This document shows positions 44,194 to 53,415 of a stretch of DNA of 64,000 bases, piece after piece. Position 1 is the first letter of the stretch; every line of letters starts with the position of its first letter. The translations under genes were made by a program, and so were the position numbers. This DNA is from Sphingomonas oligoaromativorans (lineage in GTDB: Bacteria > Pseudomonadota > Alphaproteobacteria > Sphingomonadales > Sphingomonadaceae). The DNA lies in contig NZ_JAASQK010000003.1 in NCBI RefSeq assembly GCF_011762195.1, positions 372,001 through 436,000 of the forward strand, in the 5' to 3' direction. The notes below the pieces were generated by a model, which saw only the letters and a list, made by a program, of their open reading frames with translations, was not told where the DNA came from and searched no databases.

Positions 44194-45174
44194 ATGCCGA
44201 GCAACCACGTCGCCGCAAGTCATGTTCTCGATCGCGTTCTTGTTCTCGAAATGGTGCGCGTCACCGAGGCGGCGGCGATCGCGGCGGCGAATCTGGTCGG
44301 GCGCGGCGACGAGAAGGCGGCCGACGCCGCCGCCGTCGAGGCGATGCGCCAGGCCTTCAACGAGCTGGAGTTCGACGGCACCGTCGTGATCGGCGAGGGC
44401 GAGCGCGACGAGGCGCCGATGCTTTATATCGGCGAGAAGGTCGGCACCGGGAACGGCCCCAGGATCGACATCGCGCTCGATCCGCTCGAAGGCACCACCA
44501 TCACCGCCAAGGCCGGCCCGAACGCGCTCGCCGTCCTCGCCATCGCCGAGGAAGGCTGCCTGCTGAACGCGCCCGACGTCTATATGGACAAGCTGGCGAT
44601 CGGGCCGGGCTATGAGCGCGGGCTCGTCTCGCTCGATCGCACGCCGACCGAGAATGTCTGCGCCTTCGCCAAGGCCAAGGGCGTCGGCCCGCACGAGATC
44701 ACCGTGATGGTGCTCGATCGCCCGCGCCACGAGAAGCTGATCGCGGAGCTGCGCGGCCTCGGCTGCGGCATCCACCTGATCCCCGATGGCGACGTGGCGG
44801 GCGTGATCGCGGTCACCAACCCGGACACGACGATCGACATGTATATGGGCTCGGGCGGCGCGCCGGAAGGCGTGCTGGCGGCGGCCGCTCTGTCGTGCGT
44901 CGGCGGGCAGTTCCAGGGCCGCCTGCTGTTCCGCAACGACGACGAGCGCGCGCGGGCCGCCAAGTGGGGCGTGACCGACCTCAACCGCATCTATGAGCTG
45001 GAGGATCTGGTGAAGGGCGACGCGATCTTCGCCGCCACCGGTGTGACGGACGGCTCGCTGCTGGCCGGCGTCAAGCGCCGCAAGGACGGCGTGATGACCA
45101 CGGACAGCGTGGTGATGCGCGCCTCCTCGCGCACGATCCGCTGGGTGAAGGGCGAGCATCACCGCCAGCGCTGA
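44194..45174 (+). CDS. glpX: Class II fructose-1,6-bisphosphatase GlpX
   Basis: A 326-residue enzyme. It has the metal-site motif VIGEGERDEAPMLYIGE, then DIALDPLEGT (phosphatase signature), YMGSGGAPEGVLAAAAL and a C-terminal ATGVTDGSLL. It hydrolyses fructose 1,6-bisphosphate in gluconeogenesis. A CAGGAGG ribosome site precedes the ATG at 44194. It is followed by recJ in the same orientation, an order common in alphaproteobacteria after hom. Confidence 0.95.
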   Translation: MPSNHVAASHVLDRVLVLEMVRVTEAAAIAAANLVGRGDEKAADAAAVEAMRQAFNELEFDGTVVIGEGERDEAPMLYIGEKVGTGNGPRIDIALDPLEGTTITAKAGPNALAVLAIAEEGCLLNAPDVYMDKLAIGPGYERGLVSLDRTPTENVCAFAKAKGVGPHEITVMVLDRPRHEKLIAELRGLGCGIHLIPDGDVAGVIAVTNPDTTIDMYMGSGGAPEGVLAAAALSCVGGQFQGRLLFRNDDERARAAKWGVTDLNRIYELEDLVKGDAIFAATGVTDGSLLAGVKRRKDGVMTTDSVVMRASSRTIRWVKGEHHRQR

Positions 45175-45228
45175 GCCGGAGGCCGGTCGGCGTTCCCAAG
45201 CGGGCGCCGATCGGCTACCCCCGCGGGC

Positions 45229-46995
45229 ATGAGCGCGAGTGCCCCCTGCGGAGTGACCCATTCGATCCTCGGCCAGCCGTGGCGCTGGCGAGGCCTTGCC
45301 AATGACGACAGCGACACGGGCTTCCGCCCCGACGCGCTGGTGGACCAGCTCCTCCTCACGCGCGGCTGCCCGCGTGATGCGCTGGAATCGCATCGCAGCC
45401 CGACGATCCGGGGCTTCATGCCCGACCCGTCGATCTTCCGCGACATGGACCGCGCGGCCGACCGCCTCGCCGACGCGATCGAGCGGTCCGAGCCGGTCAC
45501 CATCTTCGGCGACTATGACGTGGACGGGGCGACCTCGGCGGCGCTGCTCGTCCGCCTGCTGCGCGATCTCGGGTTGCGCGCGGGCATCTATATCCCGGAC
45601 CGGCTGCTGGAGGGCTATGGCCCCTCCGCCGACGCGCTGGTCCGGCTGGCCGAGCAGGGCGCGAGCCTCGTCGTCACCGTCGATTGCGGCGCGCAGGCGT
45701 TCGAGGCGCTCCAGGCGGCCAGGGATGCCGGGCTCGACGTGATCGTGGTCGATCACCACAAATGCTCGACCGCGCTCCCGGTCGCCCATGCCCTCGTCAA
45801 TCCCAACCGCCTCGACGAGGAGGAGGGCGCGGCGCACGGCCATCTCGCCGCCGTCGGCGTGGCGTTCCTGCTGGGCGCGGCGCTGATCCGAACGCTCCGC
45901 GCGCGCGGCTGGTTCGCGAGCCGGCCTGAGCCCAGGCTACTCGACCTGCTCGATATCGTCGCGCTGGGTACGGTGGCGGACGTTGCGCAGCTCAAGGGCC
46001 TCAATCGCGCCTTCGTGACGCAGGGGCTGAAGGTGATGGCCGGTCGCCGCAACATCGGCCTCGCCGCGCTGCTCGAAGCCTCGCGGCTCACCCGCGACCC
46101 GACCTGCACCGATCTCGGCTTCGCGCTCGGCCCGCGCATCAACGCCGGCGGGCGGGTCGGTCGCGCCGATCTCGGCGTGCGGCTGCTCACCACCGAGGAC
46201 GAGGCGGAGGCCCGCGCGATCGCCGCCGAACTCGACCAGCTCAACGAGGAGCGCCGCGCCATCGAGCAGGCGGTGCGCGACGAGGCGGAGGCGTTGCTCG
46301 CCGCACAGGGCAATCGCTCGGTGGTGCTGATCTCGGGCGCGGGCTGGCATCCGGGCGTGATCGGCATCGTCGCCAGCCGGATCAAGGAGCGCGCCCAGCG
46401 CCCGGCGATCATCGTCGCGGTGGACGAAGGCATCGGCAAGGGCTCGGGCCGTTCGGTGACGGGGGTGGACCTCGGCGCGGCGGTGATGGCGGCGAAGGAC
46501 GCGGGCCTGCTGGTCGCAGGCGGCGGTCATGCGATGGCGGCGGGCCTGACGGTGGACGCGGAACGTCTCGATGCGCTGGCGGATTTCCTCGACGAGCGCC
46601 TCGCCGCCGACGTCGCGGCGGCGTCCGAGGCGCGGGCGTTGCTGGTGGATGCGGTGGTCGGGCCGGGCGGCGTCACGCCGGAACTGGTCGAGGCGCTGGA
46701 GGCGGGTGGCCCCTACGGCGCCGGCTGGCCGAGCCCGCGCGTTGCGGCCGGGCGGGTCCGCGTGGTGAAGGCGGACATCGTCGGCAAGAACCATGTCCGC
46801 GCGATCGTGGCGGGTGAGGACGGCCGGCCGATCAAGGCGATGGCCTTCGGTCAGGCCGACACGCCGCTGGGCGCGGCGTTGTTGGGGGCGGGGCCTGGGC
46901 GCCGGCTGTGGCTCGCCGGGCGGGCGAAGATCGACGACTGGGGCCAGCGCCGCGCGGCGGAATTGCACATCGACGACGCGGCATGGGCGGATTGA
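45229..46995 (+). CDS. recJ: Single-stranded-DNA-specific exonuclease RecJ
   Basis: A 588-residue DHH-family nuclease. Motifs are IFGDYDVDGATSAALL, TVDCGAQAFEAL, VIVVDHHKC (DHH motif), and, in the DHHA1 domain, SGAGWHPGVIGIVASRIKERA and GGGHAMAAG. It degrades single-stranded DNA 5' to 3' in recombination and repair. Length and motif order are normal. It ends 59 bp before tRNA-Glu. Confidence 0.95.
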   Translation: MSASAPCGVTHSILGQPWRWRGLANDDSDTGFRPDALVDQLLLTRGCPRDALESHRSPTIRGFMPDPSIFRDMDRAADRLADAIERSEPVTIFGDYDVDGATSAALLVRLLRDLGLRAGIYIPDRLLEGYGPSADALVRLAEQGASLVVTVDCGAQAFEALQAARDAGLDVIVVDHHKCSTALPVAHALVNPNRLDEEEGAAHGHLAAVGVAFLLGAALIRTLRARGWFASRPEPRLLDLLDIVALGTVADVAQLKGLNRAFVTQGLKVMAGRRNIGLAALLEASRLTRDPTCTDLGFALGPRINAGGRVGRADLGVRLLTTEDEAEARAIAAELDQLNEERRAIEQAVRDEAEALLAAQGNRSVVLISGAGWHPGVIGIVASRIKERAQRPAIIVAVDEGIGKGSGRSVTGVDLGAAVMAAKDAGLLVAGGGHAMAAGLTVDAERLDALADFLDERLAADVAAASEARALLVDAVVGPGGVTPELVEALEAGGPYGAGWPSPRVAAGRVRVVKADIVGKNHVRAIVAGEDGRPIKAMAFGQADTPLGAALLGAGPGRRLWLAGRAKIDDWGQRRAAELHIDDAAWAD

Positions 46996-47054
46996 TGCGC
47001 AAGCGTGCTTGACCCGGCGGCACGCCTGCCCTAAGCGCCCCTCCACAGCCGGAC

Positions 47055-47130
47055 GGCCCCATCGTCTAGCGGTCTAGGACGTCGCCCTTTCACGGCGAAA
47101 ACACGGGTTCGAGTCCCGTTGGGGTCACCA
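47055..47130 (+). tRNA. tRNA-Glu (anticodon TTC)
   Basis: A 76-nt tRNA with acceptor GGCCCCA/TGGGGTC, anticodon loop CTTTCAC (TTC), T loop GGTTCGAGTCC and an encoded CCA. It reads GAA/GAG. Confidence 0.95.
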
Positions 47131-47263
47131 TTTCCGGCTTCCCTCGCTTCAAGCCCCCGTTCGATTTTCTGCCCTTCGCCGGTGCGACGGGGCGATGGCC
47201 GCGCCCGGTATCGGGGGCGCCGTCAGGGCACGCCGTCGCAGTAACGGCGACGTGCCCCGTCGA

Positions 47264-48901
47264 TCAGAACGGATAGTAGCGGAAGCTCAGGAAGCCCATG
47301 TTCTGGCTGACCTGCGGCATCCCGCCCACGCCGGCGAAGAGCTGGCGCTGTGTATAGCTGTACTGGATGCCCACCTGCGCGCGGCCGTAGGAGCCCTGAT
47401 AGAGCTTCTCCCAGAAACCGGCGGTGAGCTGGCGGATGCGGCGGGTGTTGCCGGCGCAGGCGCCGCCCTCGATGAAGCAGCCGCTGTTGTTGGCGGTCGG
47501 CAGGCCGACGCCATAGGTGCCGCCGCTCAGGATCTTGCGATCCTCCTGCTCCTCGCCGGCGAAGGCGTAGAGATCCAGCATCCTGGTCGCGTGCAGGGTC
47601 GCGCCGCCGAGCAGCATGAACTCGTTCAGCGGATGGATCCGCCCATCGGCCGAGAAGGTGACGTCGGGCAGGCCAGCCGAGCCATAACGCCCGATGCCCT
47701 TGCCGCCGATGCCGGAGAATTGCGCATCGAGCACGCCCGGCACGATCTGCGCCACGATGCTGCCGCCATAGCCGTAGCCGGTGGCCGAATTGTTGCCGGC
47801 CCCGTTCAGATGCGCGTCGAAGCTTCGCACCAGCCCGAAGCCTTCGACATGCACCGCGTTGCCCGCGATATGCGTGTCATAGGCGATCTTGGCGATGCCG
47901 TCGGGCAGGTGGTTGAGCGACAGCGTGTTGGCGGAATCGAAACCCGAACCGGCCTGCTGGTTGTTGGTGACGTTGGGCGGCACCGTGCCGGCGAAGGTCG
48001 TCTGCGGATTCTCGGCCGCGACCGCGATCCAGAGCTTGTGATCGAGGAAGTCGCCGGCGAGGCGGATGCCCGGCTGGCGCGCCCAGGCGAAGCCGGGGAC
48101 GTACTGCGCGTCGATCTGCGGTGGAGTCAGCTCCGCGCGCGGGGTGATGCCCTTGGCATTGGTGGTGAGCAGCGACCAGTTCTGGCCGGCCAGCAGGTGC
48201 CAGCCATGATCGCCCTCATTCCAGTCGATCGTGCCGTAGAGGGTGCGGATGCGCGGATTATAGCTGTTCGACTGGTTGGAGTTGGCGGTCTGCGCGCCGC
48301 CCTGAAAGTCGAACTCGCCATACATGCCGAGCTGGACATGCGGGTTGACCGCGCCTTCCGCGAGGAAGGAGAGGCGGCTCTGGCGCGCCGAGAAGCGGCC
48401 TTCCGACGTGTGGCTCGCGCGGTTGTTCGGGAAGGGGATCGAGAAGCTCGACGAGATGTCGTTGCCCTGGAAATGCTGGCGATAGATGCCGGCCAGTTCG
48501 AGATAGCCGCCCGGCGTGATGGTGATGCCCTTGAAATAGAGCTTGCTGTTGTGATGCTCCTTGTCGATCGCCGAGGCGATCTGGGTGTTCACTTGCTCCC
48601 TGGTGACGGGCAGCGTGGCGGCGACCTGCGTCTGCACCGCCTGCACCTCGGTGCGCGTCGCCTGGAGCGCATTGTTGGTCGAGTCGACCTGCGCCTGCGT
48701 CGCGACCTGCGAGTTCTTCTGGGCGCCGATCTCGCTGCGCAGCGCCTCGACCTCCTCCCGAAGCGCCTTCACCTGCGCCTGGAGCTGCTGGTCGCCTGCC
48801 GGCGCCTTGTGGCGCGGCTTGTGGGCGGTGGCGGCGCCGGCGGCGCCCGCCACCAGGATGTTCGCCGCCGCGGCAGCGAGAAGCGCTGAACGCAATTTCA
48901 T
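47264..48901 (-). CDS. DcaP-like trimeric outer-membrane porin
   Basis: A 545-residue protein with a signal peptide (ending AAGAATA), then a coiled coil (about residues 38-105: QLQAQVKALREEVEALRSEIG and following), then a beta-barrel that opens KLYFKGITITPGGYLELAGIYR and ends FLSFRYYPF with the terminal Phe of outer-membrane proteins. The coiled coil plus barrel layout is that of DcaP porins. It probably passes small acids or drugs. ATG 48901 follows AAAGGGGC. It is divergent from the orphan histidine kinase; a GTGAAATTAATTTCAC palindrome lies 129 bp upstream of it, suggesting joint control with the efflux block. Confidence 0.85.
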   Translation of the reverse strand: MKLRSALLAAAAANILVAGAAGAATAHKPRHKAPAGDQQLQAQVKALREEVEALRSEIGAQKNSQVATQAQVDSTNNALQATRTEVQAVQTQVAATLPVTREQVNTQIASAIDKEHHNSKLYFKGITITPGGYLELAGIYRQHFQGNDISSSFSIPFPNNRASHTSEGRFSARQSRLSFLAEGAVNPHVQLGMYGEFDFQGGAQTANSNQSNSYNPRIRTLYGTIDWNEGDHGWHLLAGQNWSLLTTNAKGITPRAELTPPQIDAQYVPGFAWARQPGIRLAGDFLDHKLWIAVAAENPQTTFAGTVPPNVTNNQQAGSGFDSANTLSLNHLPDGIAKIAYDTHIAGNAVHVEGFGLVRSFDAHLNGAGNNSATGYGYGGSIVAQIVPGVLDAQFSGIGGKGIGRYGSAGLPDVTFSADGRIHPLNEFMLLGGATLHATRMLDLYAFAGEEQEDRKILSGGTYGVGLPTANNSGCFIEGGACAGNTRRIRQLTAGFWEKLYQGSYGRAQVGIQYSYTQRQLFAGVGGMPQVSQNMGFLSFRYYPF

Positions 48902-49030
48902 GAAATTTGCCCCTTTGGAAGAGTGAACCGGAAGGGGCGCTAGGTAGATCGCATGACTCTTCTATGACACGAGAGTCAACGGGATAAGTATCAGTTCTAA
49001 AATGGCCGAATTGTCGTGGTTTCGGTCATG

Positions 49031-49046
49031 GTGAAATTAATTTCAC
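49031..49046. promoter_or_regulatory. 16-bp palindrome, site 1 (porin / orphan kinase promoter region)
   Basis: GTGAAATTAATTTCAC is a perfect palindrome in the 306-bp gap between the porin (minus) and histidine kinase 1 (plus). A further GTGAA half-site at 49057-49061 gives TTTCAC-10 bp-GTGAA spacing. Near-identical copies lie at 50571, 53292 and 59832. No gene is seen in this gap. Confidence 0.65.
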
Positions 49047-49207
49047 TTTGAAAAAGTGAACGATTTGCGAAGATGGGAAATGTAAAGATTGAACTCGATT
49101 TCGATGGCAATGGAAATTCATGTCGGTGGTGGGCATTTTCATGTCTCGTCGGAATCGGGCCGTGGGCATGATGCGCGGGATCGATCCGATCCGGTGCGCG
49201 CGCCGTC

Positions 49208-50614
49208 ATGCTTGCTGAGCCGCTGCGCCTCCAGGATGTCCGCAACACCAGCACCTTCCGGCTGACGCTGGCGTTCGGCCTGGTCTTCGCGCTCGGCGTG
49301 GCGGTGCTGCTGGGGTTGATCTACGAGCTTTCCGCCCGCGAGTTGACGAACCGCAGCGACCGTATCCTCCGCACCGAGGCGGTGTTGCTGAGCGCGGTGC
49401 CGGCCGCCCAATTGCCGGATCGCATCCGCACCGAGATCAGTCGCAACACCAGCGGGCTCAATTATTTCGAGCTGAAGGCGATCGATGGCGAGCATGTCGC
49501 CGGCAACATCCGCATGTCACGCAGTCCCGCGCCCGATCACGCGAGCGATATCGCCGCCGGCGTGGTGGGGGATCGGCCGATCCGCCTGCTGGCGGTGAGG
49601 ATAGCTTCGGACGAGACGCTGCTGATCGGGCGGGACATCAGCCCGGTCGTCGACCTCCGGCATCGCGTGCTGGCGATCCTGATCTGGAGCGGGCTGGCCA
49701 CGGCGCTGTCGGTGCTGGTCAGCGGCTTCGCGCTCAGCCTCGCGCCGCTGCGCCGGCTGCGGGATCTGCAACGGGCCAGCCGCGTGATCGCCGCCGGCAA
49801 TCTGGAAGCGAGGATGCCGCTGATGGGGCGCGGCGACGAACTCGATCTGTTCGCCGGCACCGTCAACACGATGGTGGAGGAGGTGGGCCGCGTGGTCGCG
49901 CAGGTGAAGGGGGTGACGGACGCCGTCGCCCATGATCTGCGCACGCCGCTCACCCGCGTCCGCAGCCAGCTCTATCGCGTCCGCCAGTCGCCGGGCGTCG
50001 AGACGCAGGCGGCGGCGATGATCGAGGCGGCGACCGAGGATCTGGATGTCGTGCTCGACCGTTTCGCCGCGCTGCTGCGCATTTCGGAGCTGGAGGCGCG
50101 GGGTCGCCGGGCGGGCTTCGGCGCGATCGATCTCAGCCGCCTCGCACGCGACGTCTGCGACCTCTACGAGCCGCTCGCCGAGGAGCGATCGGTGTCGCTG
50201 GAACTGCTCTCCTCGCCGGAAACGGAGGTGCGGGGCGACGCCAAGCTGCTGTTCGAGGCGGTCAGCAATCTGGTCGACAATGCCATCAAGTTCGTGGCGG
50301 AGGGCGGGCATGTGGCGGTGGCGGTGGCGGCCAGCGCCCATGGCCCGATCATCGAAGTCCGCGACGACGGCCCCGGCATCGCCCCCGACGAGCGGCGTGC
50401 GGTCCTCCGGCGTTTCCATCGCAGTGCCGATGTCGCCGACGTCCCCGGCACGGGGCTTGGCCTCAGTGTCGTCGCCGCAATCGTGCATCTGCATGGCTTC
50501 GGATTGGAGTTCGACGATGCGGAGCCCGGCCTCGTCGTCCGTATCCGCTGCGAAGAGGCGCAGGATGGTCGTGAAATTCATTTCACTCGTCAGCCGATGA
50601 AAACGGGACGATGA
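49208..50614 (+). CDS. Orphan sensor histidine kinase 1
   Basis: A 468-residue kinase: TM1 about residues 22-42, a periplasmic region of about 110 residues, TM2 about 155-177, a HAMP domain, and a DHp helix with phospho-acceptor His242 in AHDLRTPLTR. The catalytic domain has N box NLVDNAIKF, DDGPGIAP and GTGLGLSV. It is clearly paralogous to kinase 2 (51922-53277), with His at the same position and a near-identical N-terminus (RNTSTFRLTL). No regulator gene precedes it. Its C-terminus is longer because the frame runs through palindrome site 2. No ribosome site is evident at ATG 49208. Confidence 0.9.
   Translation: MLAEPLRLQDVRNTSTFRLTLAFGLVFALGVAVLLGLIYELSARELTNRSDRILRTEAVLLSAVPAAQLPDRIRTEISRNTSGLNYFELKAIDGEHVAGNIRMSRSPAPDHASDIAAGVVGDRPIRLLAVRIASDETLLIGRDISPVVDLRHRVLAILIWSGLATALSVLVSGFALSLAPLRRLRDLQRASRVIAAGNLEARMPLMGRGDELDLFAGTVNTMVEEVGRVVAQVKGVTDAVAHDLRTPLTRVRSQLYRVRQSPGVETQAAAMIEAATEDLDVVLDRFAALLRISELEARGRRAGFGAIDLSRLARDVCDLYEPLAEERSVSLELLSSPETEVRGDAKLLFEAVSNLVDNAIKFVAEGGHVAVAVAASAHGPIIEVRDDGPGIAPDERRAVLRRFHRSADVADVPGTGLGLSVVAAIVHLHGFGLEFDDAEPGLVVRIRCEEAQDGREIHFTRQPMKTGR
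50571..50586. promoter_or_regulatory. 16-bp palindrome, site 2 (inside the 3' end of kinase 1, before the small periplasmic protein)
   Basis: GTGAAATTCATTTCAC lies within the last codons of kinase 1 (read as REIHFTR) and 169 bp before the GTG of the small secreted protein at 50756. It is identical in all 16 bases to site 3 at 53292. Confidence 0.65.
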
Positions 50615-50755
50615 AGTCGATGCTGATTCATTGTCGAATGGAAGAGACGACCTTCTTCGTCATGCTGGTGATCGATCGCCGTTTTGACCGGCGAACATGC
50701 AAATGAGTTCATGAAGAGATCGGGGTGGGAGCGATCCCGCCCGAAGGAGATCATT

Positions 50756-51184
50756 GTGCGCAAAATCCTTGTGATCGGTGCGATCGCTTCGGCGGCGTTG
50801 TCCTTTGCGGCTCCTGCTGCGGCCGATCCTGCGTCGGGGCTGAGCTTCCGGGAGCTGGAATATCAGGCTCCGCGTGACCCGCTGCTGCCTTCCAACGCTG
50901 CGATCGGTGATCTGCACCACACGCTCGCCGCCGATCTGGCTCCGGCGACGGATGCGCTGAACCAGGCGATCCCGGCCGGTACATCCCGCGCGAATGCCGA
51001 GGCGCTGCTCCGCAAGGCCGGCGCGAAGTGCCGCGCCGATGGCGCTTCCACTGAGCGATGCGGCTATTTCGACGTCGCCACCCGTGACGAATATGTCGAT
51101 GACGTCCACTGGAACGTGAAGCTCGATCTGGTCGACGACAAGGTCGCCAGCCTCGCGGTGGATCGCCTCTGGTCGCGGCACTGA
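50756..51184 (+). CDS. Small periplasmic protein A, paralogue of 59258-59644
   Basis: A 142-residue protein with a signal peptide (MRKILVIGAIASAALSFAAPAAA). The mature part contains FRELE, then AIPAGTSRANAEALLRKAGAKC, a second Cys in ERCGYFD, and a C-terminal DDVHWNVKLDLVDDKVASLAVDR. The same ordered motifs and both Cys occur in protein B (59258). The two Cys could form a disulphide. GTG 50756 is chosen because AAGGAG lies 7 nt upstream and the signal peptide begins there. It sits between kinase 1 and the response regulator. No family name is recognised. Confidence 0.78.
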   Translation: MRKILVIGAIASAALSFAAPAAADPASGLSFRELEYQAPRDPLLPSNAAIGDLHHTLAADLAPATDALNQAIPAGTSRANAEALLRKAGAKCRADGASTERCGYFDVATRDEYVDDVHWNVKLDLVDDKVASLAVDRLWSRH

Positions 51185-51254
51185 CCGGGTGAAGACAGGG
51201 GGCTGATCCGGCTCGGTCCCTTGCTCCGGCCGGCTCAGGCTCTATCCTGCATCC

Positions 51255-51932
51255 ATGGCCCGTATCCTCGTCATCGAAGATGATGTCACAACCGCGCGGG
51301 AAATCGCCACCGAGCTGACCGCGCATGGCCATGAGGTGGCGCAGGTGCATGACGGGCAGGCCGCGCTCGACATGGCGATGCGCGAGCCGTTCGACGCGAT
51401 CACGCTCGATCGCATGTTGCCCGGCATGGATGGTCTCGTCCTCGTCGAGCGGTTGCGCGAGCGGCGCGTCCTGCTGCCGGTGCTGATGATCTCTGCGCTC
51501 AGCGACGTGGACGATCGCATCGCGGGCCTGCGCGCGGGCGGCGACGATTATCTCATCAAGCCCTTCGCCTCCAACGAGATGGCGATGCGCGTCGAGGTGC
51601 TGCTGCGCCGCCGCCAGCAATCCTCCGAAAGCGCGATCCTGCGTGTGGGCGGTATCGAGCTGGACCTGATCCGCCGCAAGGTGCGGGTGGAGGGCGAGCC
51701 GGTGCGGCTGCTCCACATGGAGTTCCGCCTGCTCGAATTCCTCGCCCGCAATGCCGGCGACGTGGTGAGCCGGCGGATCATCTTCGAGCAGGTGTGGGGC
51801 TATTATTTCGATCCCGGCGCGAACCTCATCAACGTCCATATCGGCCGCCTGCGCAAGAAGCTCGATCGCCCGGACAAGCCCTCCGCCATCGTCACCGTGA
51901 AGGGCGAGGGCTATCGGCTCGATGCTGTCTGA
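51255..51932 (+). CDS. OmpR/PhoB-family response regulator
   Basis: A 225-residue regulator. The receiver domain has acidic Glu8-Asp9-Asp10, phospho-acceptor Asp52 (TLDRMLPGMDG) and Lys102 in YLIKPF. The winged-helix DNA-binding domain includes RLLHMEFRLLEFLARNAGDVVSRRIIFEQVWGYYF and ends VTVKGEGYRLDAV. It overlaps the start of kinase 2 by 11 bp, so they are a classic two-component pair. It is the obvious candidate to bind the GTGAAAT-type palindromes around it, although OmpR-type proteins more often bind direct repeats. Confidence 0.95.
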   Translation: MARILVIEDDVTTAREIATELTAHGHEVAQVHDGQAALDMAMREPFDAITLDRMLPGMDGLVLVERLRERRVLLPVLMISALSDVDDRIAGLRAGGDDYLIKPFASNEMAMRVEVLLRRRQQSSESAILRVGGIELDLIRRKVRVEGEPVRLLHMEFRLLEFLARNAGDVVSRRIIFEQVWGYYFDPGANLINVHIGRLRKKLDRPDKPSAIVTVKGEGYRLDAV

Positions 51933-53277
51933 AGGCCTGCGCTTCCGGGATATCCGCAACACCAGCACCTTCCGGCTGACGCTGCTGCTCGGGCTGGTGG
52001 CCGCGATCGGCGTGGTGGCGCTGCTCGGGCTGATCTATGGCCTTTCCGCGCGGGAGCTGGATTCCCGCAGCGACCGCATCCTGCGCGCCGAGGCCGCACG
52101 GCTGGAGGGGATTCGGCGCGATCAACTTCCCGATCATATCCGGGTCGCGATCCGCCGCAGCGTGAGCGGGCTCAACTATTACGGCCTGCTCGATCGCGAA
52201 GGGCGGCCGCTGGCGGGCAATCTCAGGGGCTCGTCCGGCTTCGTGCCGGGGCATGTGCGCGAGATCGCCGGGCGATCCGGGCGGCATGGCCCCGTCCGTC
52301 TGCTCGCGGTGCGGACGGCGGCGGGGGAGACGATCCTGATCGGCCGCGACATCACGCCGCTGGTGGACCTGCGTCGGCGCGTGTTCGAGGTGCTGGCCTT
52401 CAGCGGCGTGGCGATCGCGCTGCTGATCCTGATCGCGGGCACGCTGCTGAGCTTCGCGCCGCTGCGCCGGCTCGGGCGGCTCCAGCGCTCCGCCCACAAG
52501 ATCGCCGCCGGCCATCTGGAGGAACGGATGCCGATCCTCGGGCGCGGCGACGAGCTGGATCTGTTCGCCGGCACGGTCAACACCATGGTGGACGAGGTGG
52601 GCCGCGTCGTCTCGCAGGTGAAGGCCGTCACCGACGCGGTGGCGCATGATTTGCGCACGCCGCTCACCCGCGTGCGCGCCCAGCTCTATCGCGCGGGCCA
52701 GCAGCCGGACATCTCGCCGCTGCTGGCCGGCAAGGTGGACGCGGCGCTGGCGGACCTCGACATGGTGCTGGAACGCTTCGCGGCGCTGCTGCGCATCTCC
52801 GAGCTGGAGACGGGGAGCCGCCGCGCCGGCTTCCATACCGTCGATCTGGCGGCCTTGGCGCGTGCCGCCATCGATCTTTACGGACCGCTCGCCGAGGAGC
52901 GCGGCATCGCCCTGACGCTCGAGGCGGCCGACGGCGCGCGGATGTTCGGCGACGACAAGCTGTTGTTCGAGGCGGTCGGCAACCTGATCGACAATGCCAT
53001 CAAATTCGCGCCGGCGGGTGGCCGGGTGGGCATCCGTGTCCGGTCGGCCGGTGACGGGGTGCGGATCGAAATCAGGGACAATGGGCCGGGCATCCCGGCC
53101 GATCAGCGCAAGGCCGTGCTGCGGCGATTCCATCGCGGTGCTGGAAGCGAGGGGGTCGAGGGCTCCGGTCTGGGCCTCAGTGTCGTTGCCGCGATCGCGC
53201 ATCTTCATCAGCTTTCCCTGGACTTCGATGACGCGAAACCCGGCTTGATTGCGAGGCTGCACAGTCCAGGCCGCTGA
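51922..53277 (+). CDS. Sensor histidine kinase 2, partner of the adjacent regulator
   Basis: A 451-residue kinase with the same layout as kinase 1: TM1 about 22-42, a periplasmic sensor of about 110 residues, TM2 near 155-177, HAMP, His242 in AHDLRTPLTR, N box NLIDNAIKF, DNGPGIPA and a Gly-rich GSGLGLSV. Its ATG overlaps the regulator stop. The periplasmic domains of the two kinases are similar but not identical, so they may sense related signals. The stop lies 14 bp before palindrome site 3. Confidence 0.94.
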   Translation: MLSEGLRFRDIRNTSTFRLTLLLGLVAAIGVVALLGLIYGLSARELDSRSDRILRAEAARLEGIRRDQLPDHIRVAIRRSVSGLNYYGLLDREGRPLAGNLRGSSGFVPGHVREIAGRSGRHGPVRLLAVRTAAGETILIGRDITPLVDLRRRVFEVLAFSGVAIALLILIAGTLLSFAPLRRLGRLQRSAHKIAAGHLEERMPILGRGDELDLFAGTVNTMVDEVGRVVSQVKAVTDAVAHDLRTPLTRVRAQLYRAGQQPDISPLLAGKVDAALADLDMVLERFAALLRISELETGSRRAGFHTVDLAALARAAIDLYGPLAEERGIALTLEAADGARMFGDDKLLFEAVGNLIDNAIKFAPAGGRVGIRVRSAGDGVRIEIRDNGPGIPADQRKAVLRRFHRGAGSEGVEGSGLGLSVVAAIAHLHQLSLDFDDAKPGLIARLHSPGR

Positions 53278-53291
53278 ATCTGCGCGGCGCC

Positions 53292-53307
53292 GTGAAATTC
53301 ATTTCAC
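53292..53307. promoter_or_regulatory. 16-bp palindrome, site 3 (efflux operon promoter)
   Basis: GTGAAATTCATTTCAC lies in the 138-bp gap between kinase 2 and the RND pump gene, ending 108 bp before the pump ATG. This is the expected place for an operator controlling the efflux operon. Confidence 0.68.
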
Positions 53308-53415
53308 TCGCCATTCCAGGCGCATAGGGCGAATAGGCCTCCGGTCGGCGTTGCGGCGCGGCTTTTAACCCCGCCGTCACGCAGCGTCGGCACCCAGACA
53401 TCCGCCGGGAAGTCC

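Noticed and set aside
49208-50614. Kinase 1 as a pseudogene.
   Set aside because: All kinase motifs (His242, N box, glycine-rich boxes) and the reading frame are intact; only the partner regulator is absent and the tail is extended.
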